Shown: positions 7,479 to 14,133 of the stretch, in pieces
How the letters are laid out: each line of letters begins with the position of its first letter
How positions within the stretch are numbered: position 1 is the first letter of the stretch
NCBI GenBank assembly: GCA_964573885.1
Contig: CAZNLL010000089.1
Span: 1-16,868 of the forward strand
Direction: 5' to 3'
DNA length: 16,868 nt
Source: CAZNLL01 sp964573885
GTDB lineage: Bacteria; Desulfobacterota; DSM-4660; Desulfatiglandales; Desulfatiglandaceae
Made by a program: the position numbers and the translations under genes
Notes under the pieces: model-generated
Database searches by the model: none
Told to the model about the DNA's origin: nothing
Seen by the model: only the letters and a program-made list of their open reading frames with translations

Positions 7479-7564
7479 ATATTTTTCCCCTCCTTTCTTG
7501 CTTTTTTTCGTCCGGAATCTCTCCCCGAGATGTTCCACCCAAGGTAACAATTTCTTTGGCGAAG

Positions 7565-7589
7565 GGACAATGGGGGCGATCCTGTATTT
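7565..7589 (-). promoter_or_regulatory. Shared 25-bp promoter element, copy 5, upstream of hsp20
   Basis: The minus-strand element begins AAATACAGGAT and ends CCCCCATTGTCC, about 21 of 25 consensus bases; it ends 86 bases before the hsp20 start. A good sigma-70 -10 box is not obvious at the usual spacing (TGTTAC is the best fit). CCCCATTG also resembles the -10 of a sigma-32 heat-shock promoter, with TTCAAAA 11 bases upstream, so both readings are open. Confidence 0.55.
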
Positions 7590-7646
7590 TGAACCGGTTT
7601 GATTTACAGCCTGTGCTGTGCCTAGAGGGTGATATGGGGGCGGGGT

Positions 7647-7694
7647 AAATACAGGATGCCCCCCATAGACGGTATCTTTCCTCATAACTATGAT
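7647..7694 (+). promoter_or_regulatory. Shared 25-bp promoter element, copy 6, with -10 TATGAT
   Basis: 7647-7671 begins AAATACAGGATG and contains CCCCCCAT, about 19 of 25 consensus bases. The hexamer TAGACG (7666-7671) is exactly 17 bases from TATGAT (7689-7694). It is oriented toward the small membrane protein gene 259 bases downstream, with the 54-bp leader repeat in between. Confidence 0.6.
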
Positions 7695-7708
7695 GAAAAG
7701 AAAATGTG

Positions 7709-7762
7709 AACCCCGTTATTGCAAACGCATTCAGTTCCCAGACATATAACTGCAGTAAAAAC
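7709..7762 (+). repeat. 54-bp leader repeat, copy B
   Basis: This is the inverted counterpart of 1-54, with about four mismatches in the 54 bases. Read on the plus strand it starts AACCCCGTTATTGC, 15 bases after the -10 hexamer TATGAT, so it would lie at or near the 5' end of the transcript from copy 6. The position relative to the promoter mirrors copy A. GTTAT near its start can pair with ATAAC near its end. Confidence 0.7.
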
Positions 7763-7887
7763 AGAAACTTATATTGTTTTATATCCAGGGTCTGGATACC
7801 ACTATCGGTGCATTCCAGATTTAAAGCGTTAAAAGCGGCCTTTGAAGTCATAGAAGGCAGAAGGCAGAATGCTTAAGCGCCTTTTAT

Positions 7888-7900
7888 GCAATAACGGGGT
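7888..7900 (-). repeat. Partial third copy of the leader-repeat core
   Basis: GCAATAACGGGGT repeats the best-conserved block of the 54-bp repeat, inverted relative to copy B 125 bases upstream. The two could pair in one transcript (CCCCGTTATTGC with GCAATAACGGGG), just before the ribosome-binding site of the gene at 7931. Confidence 0.5.
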
Positions 7901-7930
7901 GAACAAGCAAAAAAAGAGGAGGTAAAGACG

Positions 7931-8257
7931 ATGAGACTCAACCTCAGGGCAATGGCATTCGGATTCGGCATCCTATGGGCCGTGGCCGTACTCATAACGG
8001 GGATTTCAAACCTCATCTGGCCCGGGTACGGAAAGGCCTTTATGGAGATCCTTGCCTCCATCTACCCGGGTTATGAGGCCTCCGGTTCCGTGGGAGATTT
8101 AATCACCGGCGTCTTATACGCCTTGGTGGATGGTGCACTTTTCGGGCTGGTTTTCGGCTGGCTTTATAATCGGTTTACAGGAAACACCGCTGCAGTGACC
8201 AGGGAAGTAAAGCAGGAGGCCGGCGTACGTTATCCGCCTGTTGAGCCCCGGCCTTGA
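7931..8257 (+). CDS. Small two-helix membrane protein (holin-like label in databases)
   Basis: This 108-residue protein has two strong membrane segments, about residues 7-30 (AMAFGFGILWAVAVLITGI) and 55-82 (VGDLITGVLYALVDGALFGLVFGWLY), joined by a loop with the motif IWPGYGKAFMEILASIYPGYEAS. The IYPGY segment and length match small proteins often annotated 'bacteriophage holin', but no phage genes are nearby and lysis is not implied. The C-terminal 25 residues are polar. A perfect AGGAGGT site precedes the ATG. It is set apart on the plus strand with a long leader that includes the 54-bp repeat, and it converges on the TVP38 gene with a three-base gap. The function is unknown. Confidence 0.8.
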   Translation: MRLNLRAMAFGFGILWAVAVLITGISNLIWPGYGKAFMEILASIYPGYEASGSVGDLITGVLYALVDGALFGLVFGWLYNRFTGNTAAVTREVKQEAGVRYPPVEPRP

Positions 8258-8260
8258 TCT

Positions 8261-8908
8261 TCATATTCCATCTTTGGGGAATTCCCGAGTCTGGCCAAAC
8301 CGCCTCTTCAGCCACCGGCCCGCCAGAGACAAAGCGGCAATAAGGGCGGCGAAAAGCAATATGAGCTTCCAATTCATGGTGATGATGGACTTCCCCAGCC
8401 CCACCACAGGTATGCATATGGCCAGTTCAATAGCCCAGTTAATCACCAGGTAATAAGCAAAGGGTATACCGGCCAGGGCCAGCATGTAGTTTTTCAAAAA
8501 GTAGGGGGGCCCCGGTATCATGACGAAAAGAGAGGCATATACCAGCATCTTATTTCGGGGAATCTGGGGAAGTTGGATATCTCTTTTATTCAGTATTCGA
8601 ACCAGGTAGGGATGGAGCAAAGACTTGGCCAGCAGAAAGGAAGCGATCAAATGCACCGGCATGGTCAAGGTGGTGATCAGCACGCCTCCGGCAAAGCCGA
8701 ATTTGATGCCGGCAAGGATCAAAAAGATACTGATGGGGAAGGCGAAAATAGGCAAGACGGCCATGATCCCCACAAATAGGGCCCAATGGGTTTCTTTGTC
8801 CACGAAAAAGGCGATCCATTGCTCGGTATCAACCAGCAATCCGATGACAAGTCCGGCGAGTATAACCCCGCAGATAGTTAAGAGGATAATAGGTCGAAGA
8901 ACAGACAC
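8261..8908 (-). CDS. TVP38/TMEM64 family membrane protein
   Basis: This 215-residue inner-membrane protein of the SNARE-associated (VTT/DedA-related) superfamily has about five or six helices. Family marks are FPISIFLILAGIKFG (residues about 57-71) and the re-entrant segment PGPPYFLKNYMLALAGIPFAYYLV (about 132-155). DedA-related proteins are implicated in lipid transbilayer movement and membrane homeostasis; the precise role of this member is not known. The C terminus is basic (RWLKRRF). The start is GTG with an AAGGAT site nine bases upstream. It sits downstream of the glycosyltransferase gene across a repeat-rich gap of 387 bases, so co-transcription is uncertain. No shared promoter element is found upstream. 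Confidence 0.9.
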   Translation of the reverse strand: MSVLRPIILLTICGVILAGLVIGLLVDTEQWIAFFVDKETHWALFVGIMAVLPIFAFPISIFLILAGIKFGFAGGVLITTLTMPVHLIASFLLAKSLLHPYLVRILNKRDIQLPQIPRNKMLVYASLFVMIPGPPYFLKNYMLALAGIPFAYYLVINWAIELAICIPVVGLGKSIITMNWKLILLFAALIAALSLAGRWLKRRFGQTREFPKDGI

Positions 8909-9021
8909 GAATTTTAATCCTTACCAGGTGATGTGCGACCCCTGCCCAGATCTCATATCCCACATCTCACATCCTATAAGGATTCCAGGATCCAAGGGTT
9001 CCAGTGATTTCGCTACTCCTC

Positions 9022-9049
9022 CACTGATCACTGATCACTGATTACTGAT
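9022..9049. repeat. 7-bp tandem repeat (CACTGAT), four units
   Basis: Four consecutive units CACTGAT, CACTGAT, CACTGAT, TACTGAT, followed by a partial CACT. The array is self-complementary in part (TGATCA), so it could form overlapping hairpins. Confidence 0.75.
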
Positions 9050-9060
9050 CACTTTCGTTT

Positions 9061-9096
9061 CAATACCAAATACCCAGTAACCAATAGCCAAGTTGA
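9061..9096. repeat. 36-bp direct repeat, copy 2 (other copy 5974-6009)
   Basis: It matches 5974-6009 at 33 of 36 bases in the same orientation. Here it follows the CACTGAT array. Confidence 0.7.
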
Positions 9097-9147
9097 TGGC
9101 CGTCTCATACAACCGAGTGAAGCTATTTCCACGGCCTTGGTAACTCT

Positions 9148-9235
9148 CTGCGTCCACACGCAGGATTTATTTCCGCCGGGGAGGGTCGCCCGGCGGAAAA
9201 ACGTCCCTGTAATCAAGGGTCCGCCGTGCGGACCC
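9148..9235. repeat. Cluster of three perfect hairpins
   Basis: Three perfect inverted repeats lie in a row: CTGCGT-CCAC-ACGCAG (9148-9163), an 11-bp stem with an eight-base loop (TTCCGCCGGG pairing with CCCGGCGGAA, 9170-9199), and GGGTCCGC-CGT-GCGGACCC (9217-9235). None is followed by a T-run. The cluster lies 60-150 bases after the glycosyltransferase stop codon on the minus strand, so it may stabilise or end that transcript, or belong to a repeat element. Confidence 0.6.
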
Positions 9236-9256
9236 GGGCGGTTAAATACAATCCCC

Positions 9257-9283
9257 AACGATCATAACGATCCAAACGCTCCT
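9257..9283. repeat. 9-bp tandem repeat (AACGATCNN), three units
   Basis: Units AACGATCAT, AACGATCCA, AACGCTCCT, related to the four-unit array at 6076-6111. Confidence 0.65.
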
Positions 9284-9295
9284 AACACTCACACA

Positions 9296-10576
9296 TTACT
9301 CTTCACTCTCATTGAACAGGGCGGCCGAGGCGGCGGCCTTTTGCGATAACAAGGCCCACTCGGCGTTCAGGCCCCGGATGAACTTATCCCAGACGTTGAT
9401 CCCTTCCCTGTTTCGGTATTTTCCGCCGAATTCCGCGATGGCCCCCTCATAGAGCCGGACCAGGCGGTGGGCGATCTTTTTCCGGGAAAAGGGGCGTGCT
9501 GTTTCCAGTGCCCCCTGTTGCCACTCCCGGGCTGTTCCAGGGTCACGGGCAAATTCCTTAATCGCCTGGGCAAAGCCTTCAGGGGGTGTATCCTCAGGAA
9601 GGAGACGGCCGTTTTGTCTATCCACCACCACCTCCCTGGCCCCCGAGGCATCCAGCGCAATGACCGGGCGACCGGCGGCCATGGCCTCCACCAAAACCAT
9701 TCCCTGGGTCTCGGTCTTGGAGGAGAATACGAAGAGATCCATGGCATTGTATGCGTCGCTCAGTTCGCGGCCCGTCTTTTTACCGGCCAGAAGCAGGCGT
9801 TTGTCCAGATTCATATCCCGAAATACATCGCGTATCACTTCCCTGCTGGGGCCTCCGCCCACGACCAGAAAGATCCCTTTATGGTCTCTCAAGAAATGGG
9901 CTACAGCCTCGGATAAGTATTGCAGATTCTTTTCGGGAGCCAGCCTTCCCACATGACCGATGACCAGGGTGTTCTCTGGAATCCCCTGTTCCTGCCGGAA
10001 TAGTTCTCTCCGGCCCTGGGCGAAGAAGTCCAGATCCACCCCGGTAGGAATCTCCTCAACAGGGGTTACGACTCCCCGTTCCTGGATGAGTTCAGCCACA
10101 CTCCGGCTGGGGGCGATCACCCGGCTGCAGAGGTTGGCATATTCCGTGGAGAGGTTAATGACAAAGCGCCGAACATTTTTGTAATCCAAAGAAACATAGT
10201 GGGTGTATTTTTCATAAAGGGTATGATGGGTGAACACCAGGGGAACATTTCTACGCCATGCAGTGCGAAGGGCCGCATCGCCCAATAGATAAGGGTGGTG
10301 GCTGTGAATGATGTCCGGGTTGAATTCGGTGATCTTATTGGCGATTTTAAAGGGTAATGCCAGGCCGAGGGAAAAATCACTGCCTCCAACATTTTTTATG
10401 GCAGGTACCCTGAGAATATCCTCTTCCCGTTCCTCTTCAAGGTCATCTTCAAAAACCGGTGCGATCACCAGCACTTGATGTCTCAAGGCCTGAAGGTCCT
10501 CGGCGAACCACGCCACAGAGCGGGCCACCCCGCCCACATGGGGAAGATAGGTGTTGGTAAACATACAGATGTTCAT
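9296..10576 (-). CDS. GT4 family glycosyltransferase (diacylglycerol glucosyltransferase-like)
   Basis: This 426-residue GT-B fold enzyme transfers a sugar from a nucleotide-sugar donor. N-terminal marks are FTNTYLPHVGGVARSV (residues 6-21), HSHHPYLLGD (91-100) and FTHHTLYEKYTHY (115-127). Donor-binding marks are GHVGRLAPEKNL (207-218), the EX7E pair E289/E297 in TETQGMVLVEAMAAGRPVIA, and SGAREVV. The THHTLYEKYTHY segment and TETQG motif resemble 1,2-diacylglycerol 3-glucosyltransferases, so a membrane glycolipid product is plausible, but other acceptors cannot be excluded. There is no signal peptide; it should act at the inner face of the membrane. The ATG follows an AAGGAGG-type site. It is the third gene of the UspA-hydrolase-GT4 cluster, 36 bases after the hydrolase. 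Confidence 0.88.
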   Translation of the reverse strand: MNICMFTNTYLPHVGGVARSVAWFAEDLQALRHQVLVIAPVFEDDLEEEREEDILRVPAIKNVGGSDFSLGLALPFKIANKITEFNPDIIHSHHPYLLGDAALRTAWRRNVPLVFTHHTLYEKYTHYVSLDYKNVRRFVINLSTEYANLCSRVIAPSRSVAELIQERGVVTPVEEIPTGVDLDFFAQGRRELFRQEQGIPENTLVIGHVGRLAPEKNLQYLSEAVAHFLRDHKGIFLVVGGGPSREVIRDVFRDMNLDKRLLLAGKKTGRELSDAYNAMDLFVFSSKTETQGMVLVEAMAAGRPVIALDASGAREVVVDRQNGRLLPEDTPPEGFAQAIKEFARDPGTAREWQQGALETARPFSRKKIAHRLVRLYEGAIAEFGGKYRNREGINVWDKFIRGLNAEWALLSQKAAASAALFNESEE

Positions 10577-10612
10577 GATAGCTTCAAAACCCTCCTTGCT
10601 TTTTTCACCTCT

Positions 10613-12892
10613 TTACAGGGGCGTCAGTTCGTAGCCCCGGTCGAAATCCTGGATGTTTTTCGACCGATATCCCGGTACACGAATTTCCATCTCACCGGGC
10701 GCGGCCCGCCACAGGGCCTCCCCCTGGACCATAATGCGTCCATCCCTTTTAAGGATTTTGAGACTCACGTCGCCGTAAGGAGTGGGGGTGGGCCCAAAGG
10801 CCAGGTCTTCGGATGACTGGAGCCATCGCGGGAACAGGCCTGAGCCCAGGATAAGTTTCTCCCCTTCTTCTCGTATAAACAGGTTTCGCAGGATCTGGAT
10901 CCACTCCGCGGCCGCCCATCCGTGCTGGCCGTCCCCCATGCAGCCCCCCCCGGTAATGGGATGAATCGCCTCCGGCCACTGTCCAGTGGCTGAGGCCATT
11001 TCTCCTATCCTGTCAATGAGAGTCCGATATCTTCCATCCCCTGCCCTGAGGAGGCCCTGGGCGATCCACAGGGTAAGGTAGACGTTGACTCCGGAATGAA
11101 TCATGTCCTGGAAAAACCCCCCCGAGTGTATACAATGTTCCAAGAGGAAGTCCATGGTCTTCTTTATCATGGGATCTCCAGCCGGAGTGATTTGAAGGGG
11201 ATAGTCGGCCACCAAAGACCCTACCGCACCGGAATCCATACGCCGGTAAGGAGAGGCCGGGAGGGCGCCTCCGGTCCGGTGCAGCAAAGGTCGGATGGTA
11301 TCAAAGATGGTCTGCTCAAGCCCCCCGCCTTCATCCAGGAATTCACGTGCCTTTGCAGGAAGACCATACATTTCCGAAAGGCGTGCTGCGGATCTGAAAC
11401 CAGCCAGGGACCAGAAATCATCCCAGTAATAGTAATCATTGGGCCCCAGGTGTTCGGCGCTGAAACCCGCAGGCAACAACCCACCATGTATCCCCTCTTC
11501 TTTTGGGGTAAGCCTTTTGCTGATCCATCTGGCCCCTTTGATGGCCGCTTCAACCCATGTCTCCTCCAGTTCTTGCCCGGTCAGACGCTGGAAGCGATCA
11601 AAGATCCACAGGACCTGGCCGTTGGAATCCCATTCCCCTGACTGTGATTGAAAATATCCATTCCGTTTCTGCCGGTCCGGAAAGGTGTCAAGGAGACGGT
11701 AACACCGCTCCTTGAGACCAAGAGAGAGAAGGGCGTGGATCATGAGGCAGGCATCCCGGAACCAGAAACGCCTGTAAGTATAGGGGCCTGGGAAAATGTC
11801 TTGCGCCGAAAGCTGGATAAGGGTCCTTTTGGCGGCCTCGAATAAAAAGCGGATTCGGGAATCGGGCAATTGAAGCTGGGCGGTTTCTTTACAAACCTCT
11901 TCCCAGGTCTTGGGTTGAGGTTTTTCTTTGGGATGTCCCTGGAACTCCTCGCCCAGGTCGATCTGGATTTCCAGGTCTTTGCTCTGGTGGCCGTCCATGG
12001 AAAATAGGGCCGCGGAACTGGCCATTCCCACCTCGCAGGTGATATGCCGGTGTAAAGCCTTTTCCCCGAGTTTGTGAATCACGTCCCCATCCTGGTAGTT
12101 GGAGAATAGGACCCGCTCCGGGGTGTGGTTCATGGAAACCAGGGCGCTCCCATTCACCCGGAACGCAGGATTCTGAGAGTCATAGTCGATCTGATCTATA
12201 AACTGGATACCTTCCGGATTGTATGGACGCAGGGAAAAGACCAGCCATCCCTGTCGCGTGGACCGGCCTTTGCACTTAATCCTGAGCGTGGGCGTGTCTT
12301 CCCCGACCTCCATCCACACCCATGTGGTCAAGGCAAGCCCCTCGTGGTGAGCATAGGTCCTCACCACCATGCCCGGGTTCAATTCCAGGCTCTGTTCCAC
12401 CTCATGGAGCTTCGACGGCAAGAGCCTCTCCCCGTTTTCCCCAAAGACCCAGAAGTCCAGGGACCAGCCGTCATATAAAGGGGTAACCAGTCCCCGGGGA
12501 TCCACAAGGGGGTAAAGGGGGATATCGGGTTGTCCCACGGCAGTCCAATTTCGATGGGTGAGATTGATATGGGTTAAGGAATAGGCACGGGGCACAAAGG
12601 AGGGGTCTTCGGGGTTAAATTGCTTTTCCACCCAATAAGGCCAGATCCAGTCCAGGTTGTTCTGTATAGCCTTGGTATTGATCAGGCCCCGGGCGTGAAA
12701 CACAGTACCCGCCCGCAGAAGTTCCAAGGGTTCCTGGACTTCCGAGGGCTGGGAAAAGCGGCGGAGCCTGGCCAGAAAGGTAAAAGGATCGATAAATCCG
12801 TAGGAACGGGCAATGCGCTTTATAAAAAACTTCCAGGGTATCCAACGTTTGAACAAGGTGCTGATTCCTCCTGGGGGACGTCTCCGGGACAC
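10613..12892 (-). CDS. Putative (alpha/alpha)6-barrel glycoside hydrolase (glycogen-debranching/glucoamylase-like)
   Basis: This 759-residue protein has no signal peptide, so it is probably cytoplasmic. The N-terminal part (about 60-320) is rich in beta-strand segments like the sandwich domains of glycogen-debranching and GH15-type enzymes. The C-terminal part (about 345-700) is a helical barrel with RRFWFRDACLM (R379, D380), SGEWDSNGQVLW (E420, D422) and NDYYYWDDFWSLAGF (W490, D491, D492), which look like substrate and catalytic residues. A glycan-trimming role on alpha-glucans is the best guess; no exact family is claimed. The GTG at 12892 is three bases after the uspA stop but has no binding site. 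An AGGAGG at 12867-12872 points instead to a TTG start at 12856 (12 residues shorter). Confidence 0.8.
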   Translation of the reverse strand: MSRRRPPGGISTLFKRWIPWKFFIKRIARSYGFIDPFTFLARLRRFSQPSEVQEPLELLRAGTVFHARGLINTKAIQNNLDWIWPYWVEKQFNPEDPSFVPRAYSLTHINLTHRNWTAVGQPDIPLYPLVDPRGLVTPLYDGWSLDFWVFGENGERLLPSKLHEVEQSLELNPGMVVRTYAHHEGLALTTWVWMEVGEDTPTLRIKCKGRSTRQGWLVFSLRPYNPEGIQFIDQIDYDSQNPAFRVNGSALVSMNHTPERVLFSNYQDGDVIHKLGEKALHRHITCEVGMASSAALFSMDGHQSKDLEIQIDLGEEFQGHPKEKPQPKTWEEVCKETAQLQLPDSRIRFLFEAAKRTLIQLSAQDIFPGPYTYRRFWFRDACLMIHALLSLGLKERCYRLLDTFPDRQKRNGYFQSQSGEWDSNGQVLWIFDRFQRLTGQELEETWVEAAIKGARWISKRLTPKEEGIHGGLLPAGFSAEHLGPNDYYYWDDFWSLAGFRSAARLSEMYGLPAKAREFLDEGGGLEQTIFDTIRPLLHRTGGALPASPYRRMDSGAVGSLVADYPLQITPAGDPMIKKTMDFLLEHCIHSGGFFQDMIHSGVNVYLTLWIAQGLLRAGDGRYRTLIDRIGEMASATGQWPEAIHPITGGGCMGDGQHGWAAAEWIQILRNLFIREEGEKLILGSGLFPRWLQSSEDLAFGPTPTPYGDVSLKILKRDGRIMVQGEALWRAAPGEMEIRVPGYRSKNIQDFDRGYELTPL

Positions 12893-12895
12893 CCA

Positions 12896-13366
12896 CTATT
12901 CCACGATCCACACGGTGCAATGGTGTGCATGGGTGACCAGCTTGCTTGAAATACTGCCGAAGATGAACTCTTCGCTCTGGGACAATCCCTGCCGGCCCAC
13001 GACGATGGTGTTACAACCGGTTTCCTCTCTTTCGGTTAATATACACTCCACCACCGACGGGCAGTAGCAAACCGGGTATCGCAGGCGGATATTTTCCGAA
13101 CCGAATCCCCAGTGGATGAGAATTTGCCGGTATTCCTCAAGAAAGGCATCAACCTTGCGGGAGTGATTTTCAATCCACTTTTTCTCGGCGTTGCGGTCTG
13201 AGAAGAAATCCTCCACCGGTTTGGGAATCACATGAAGAAGGGTGACTTTAACCTTCCCTGATTCTCCCAAAAATTGCCCCACATAGGAAACCGCCCGGCG
13301 TGAGTTCTCAGATTCGTCCACGCCGATGAGAATATCCTTATTGAAAATCCTTTCTTCTTTTTCCAC
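12896..13366 (-). CDS. Universal stress protein (UspA family), ATP-binding type
   Basis: This 156-residue cytoplasmic protein has the UspA fold. It opens with ILIGVDESENSRRAVSYV, and near the C terminus carries the ATP-binding signature G-R-Q-G-(nine residues)-G-S in VVGRQGLSQSEEFIFGSISSKLV, then VTHAHHCTVWIVE. It is therefore expected to bind ATP and act as a stress or energy sensor. The frame is open to a TTG at 13372, but the GGGAG site abuts that codon; the GTG at 13366 has ideal spacing and is chosen. It heads a tight cluster with the hydrolase and the glycosyltransferase, which is unusual company for a stress protein. A shared promoter element (13442-13466) lies 75 bases upstream. Confidence 0.9.
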   Translation of the reverse strand: MEKEERIFNKDILIGVDESENSRRAVSYVGQFLGESGKVKVTLLHVIPKPVEDFFSDRNAEKKWIENHSRKVDAFLEEYRQILIHWGFGSENIRLRYPVCYCPSVVECILTEREETGCNTIVVGRQGLSQSEEFIFGSISSKLVTHAHHCTVWIVE

Positions 13367-13417
13367 AGTCAACTCCCATTAAAAGGTCCGTGGTCAGTAA
13401 TTGAGTCACTAATTTTA

Positions 13418-13466
13418 ACTATATAGGTTCCAGGCTTGGTGGGTAAATAAGGTAAATCCTGTATTT
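13418..13466 (-). promoter_or_regulatory. Shared 25-bp promoter element, copy 7, with -10 TATATA
   Basis: The minus-strand element (13466 to 13442) begins AAATACAGGATTTACC and ends ATTTACC, about 22 of 25 consensus bases. It holds a perfect 7-bp direct repeat, ATTTACC, with 9-bp period. The hexamer TTTACC is 16 bases from TATATA (13425 to 13420). It faces uspA. Confidence 0.65.
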
Positions 13467-13544
13467 AAGCGAGTGATTTTCCAGGCAATAGAAGTAAGAA
13501 GCTGCTGATTTCACAGGGAGGGCGGATCAAAGACCATTGACAGA

Positions 13545-13569
13545 AAATAAGGGATTGACCCCATTTACA
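13545..13569 (+). promoter_or_regulatory. Shared 25-bp promoter element, copy 8, upstream of the YbhB-like gene
   Basis: It matches the consensus at about 22 of 25 bases, with GGGATTGACCCCATTTAC identical to copy 4. It ends 66 bases before the chosen start codon. TTTACA at its end is a good -35, but the -10 is weak (GATACG-like). Confidence 0.6.
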
Positions 13570-13635
13570 GACTCTCCTCGCATGATACGCTGGAATAAAC
13601 TCACAAAAAAAACCAACAAGCACGAGGAGGAGATG

Positions 13636-14088
13636 ATGAAACTGACCAGTTCCGCCTTCGGGCACCAGGACAAAATTCCATCCAAGTATACTTGCGACGG
13701 GGAAAATGTCAATCCGCCTCTGGCCATATCCGGAGTCCCGGAAAACGCCCAAAGCCTGGCCCTTATCATGGAAGACCCTGATGTTCCCAGGAATCTGCGG
13801 GAAGACGGGATGTGGAACCATTGGGTGGTCTTCAATATACCCCCGGACCTCAGTGAGATTCCCGAAGCCAATGAACCCAAAGGTGTGGCTGGGATAGGGA
13901 CCAACGGGGACACAGGTTATTTCGGACCCTGTCCGCCAGACAGGGAGCACCGGTATTTTTTCAAGCTCTTTGCTCTGGACAACAATCTTGATCTTTCTGA
14001 GAAATCCACAAAAGAGGATGTGGAAAAGGCCATGGGAGGACATGTCCTGGAGCAGACCGAACTGATAGGGCGGTATGAACGGGGCTAA
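13636..14088 (+). CDS. YbhB/YbcL family PEBP (Raf kinase inhibitor-like) protein
   Basis: This 150-residue protein of the phosphatidylethanolamine-binding protein family has the ligand-pocket motifs SLALIMEDPDVP (residues about 40-51), MWNHWVVFNIP (59-69) and YFGPCPPDREHRYFFKLFALD (95-115). Bacterial members have no firmly known substrate. No signal peptide is present. The frame is open back to 13537, but the ATG at 13636 is chosen because AGGAGG (13625-13630) sits five bases upstream and the longer frame would run through the promoter element at 13545-13569; an ATG at 13633 is too close to that site. It is followed 45 bases later by the CBS gene, probably in one operon, and diverges from uspA. 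Confidence 0.93.
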   Translation: MKLTSSAFGHQDKIPSKYTCDGENVNPPLAISGVPENAQSLALIMEDPDVPRNLREDGMWNHWVVFNIPPDLSEIPEANEPKGVAGIGTNGDTGYFGPCPPDREHRYFFKLFALDNNLDLSEKSTKEDVEKAMGGHVLEQTELIGRYERG

Positions 14089-14133
14089 GGCTAAAAGAAA
14101 CCCAAACTTGTATAAGAGAAAGGAGTTTAAAAG

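Larger units (their letters stand above)
7479..7930. other. Divergent control region between hsp20 and the small membrane protein gene
   Basis: This 452-base stretch holds no credible gene. From left to right it contains the minus-strand promoter element facing hsp20 (7565-7589), the plus-strand element (7647-7694), the 54-bp leader repeat copy B (7709-7762), about 100 bases with no recognised signal, a short direct repeat of AAGGCAG (7853-7866), and a partial inverted copy of the leader repeat (7888-7900) just before the ribosome-binding site of the gene at 7931. Confidence 0.6.
8909..9295. other. Repeat-rich non-coding gap between two minus-strand genes
   Basis: No credible gene is seen; the open frame at 9049-9258 is made of repeat sequence. 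The gap contains CATCTCATATCC-like units (8948-8974), GGATTCC/GGATCC-like units (8980-9004), a 7-bp tandem array (9022-9049), a 36-bp repeat shared with 5974-6009, three hairpins (9148-9235) and a 9-bp tandem array (9257-9283). The gap at 5866-6121 has counterparts of most of the repeat blocks in a different order. Confidence 0.6.

Noticed and set aside
7479..7685. 69-residue N-terminal extension of Hsp20
   Set aside because: The extension is unlike the family, covers the promoter element, and a strong ribosome-binding site precedes the internal ATG at 7478.
1..7762. Inverted 54-bp repeats as ends of a 7.7-kb transposon
   Set aside because: No transposase or recombinase lies between them, the enclosed genes are ordinary chromosomal genes, and each copy sits just downstream of a promoter element, which favours a leader function. 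Not fully excluded, since copy A touches the window edge.
7441..7851. 136-codon minus-strand open frame overlapping the hsp20 start
   Set aside because: It runs through the 54-bp repeat and both promoter elements and overlaps hsp20 in another frame; no motif.
7931..8257. Phage holin
   Set aside because: The two-helix layout and family label suggest it, but no endolysin or phage gene is nearby, so a lysis role is not supported.
9022..9049. Short regular repeats as a possible CRISPR array or replication iterons
   Set aside because: Units are contiguous 7-bp repeats with no spacers, no cas genes, and no replication initiator gene or DnaA-box cluster nearby.
9049..9258. 69-codon minus-strand open frame
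   Set aside because: It is built from repeats and hairpins shared with another gap; no ribosome-binding site or protein motif.
13537..13635. 33-residue N-terminal extension of the YbhB-like protein
   Set aside because: AGGAGG sits just before the ATG at 13636 and the extension is promoter sequence with no family similarity.
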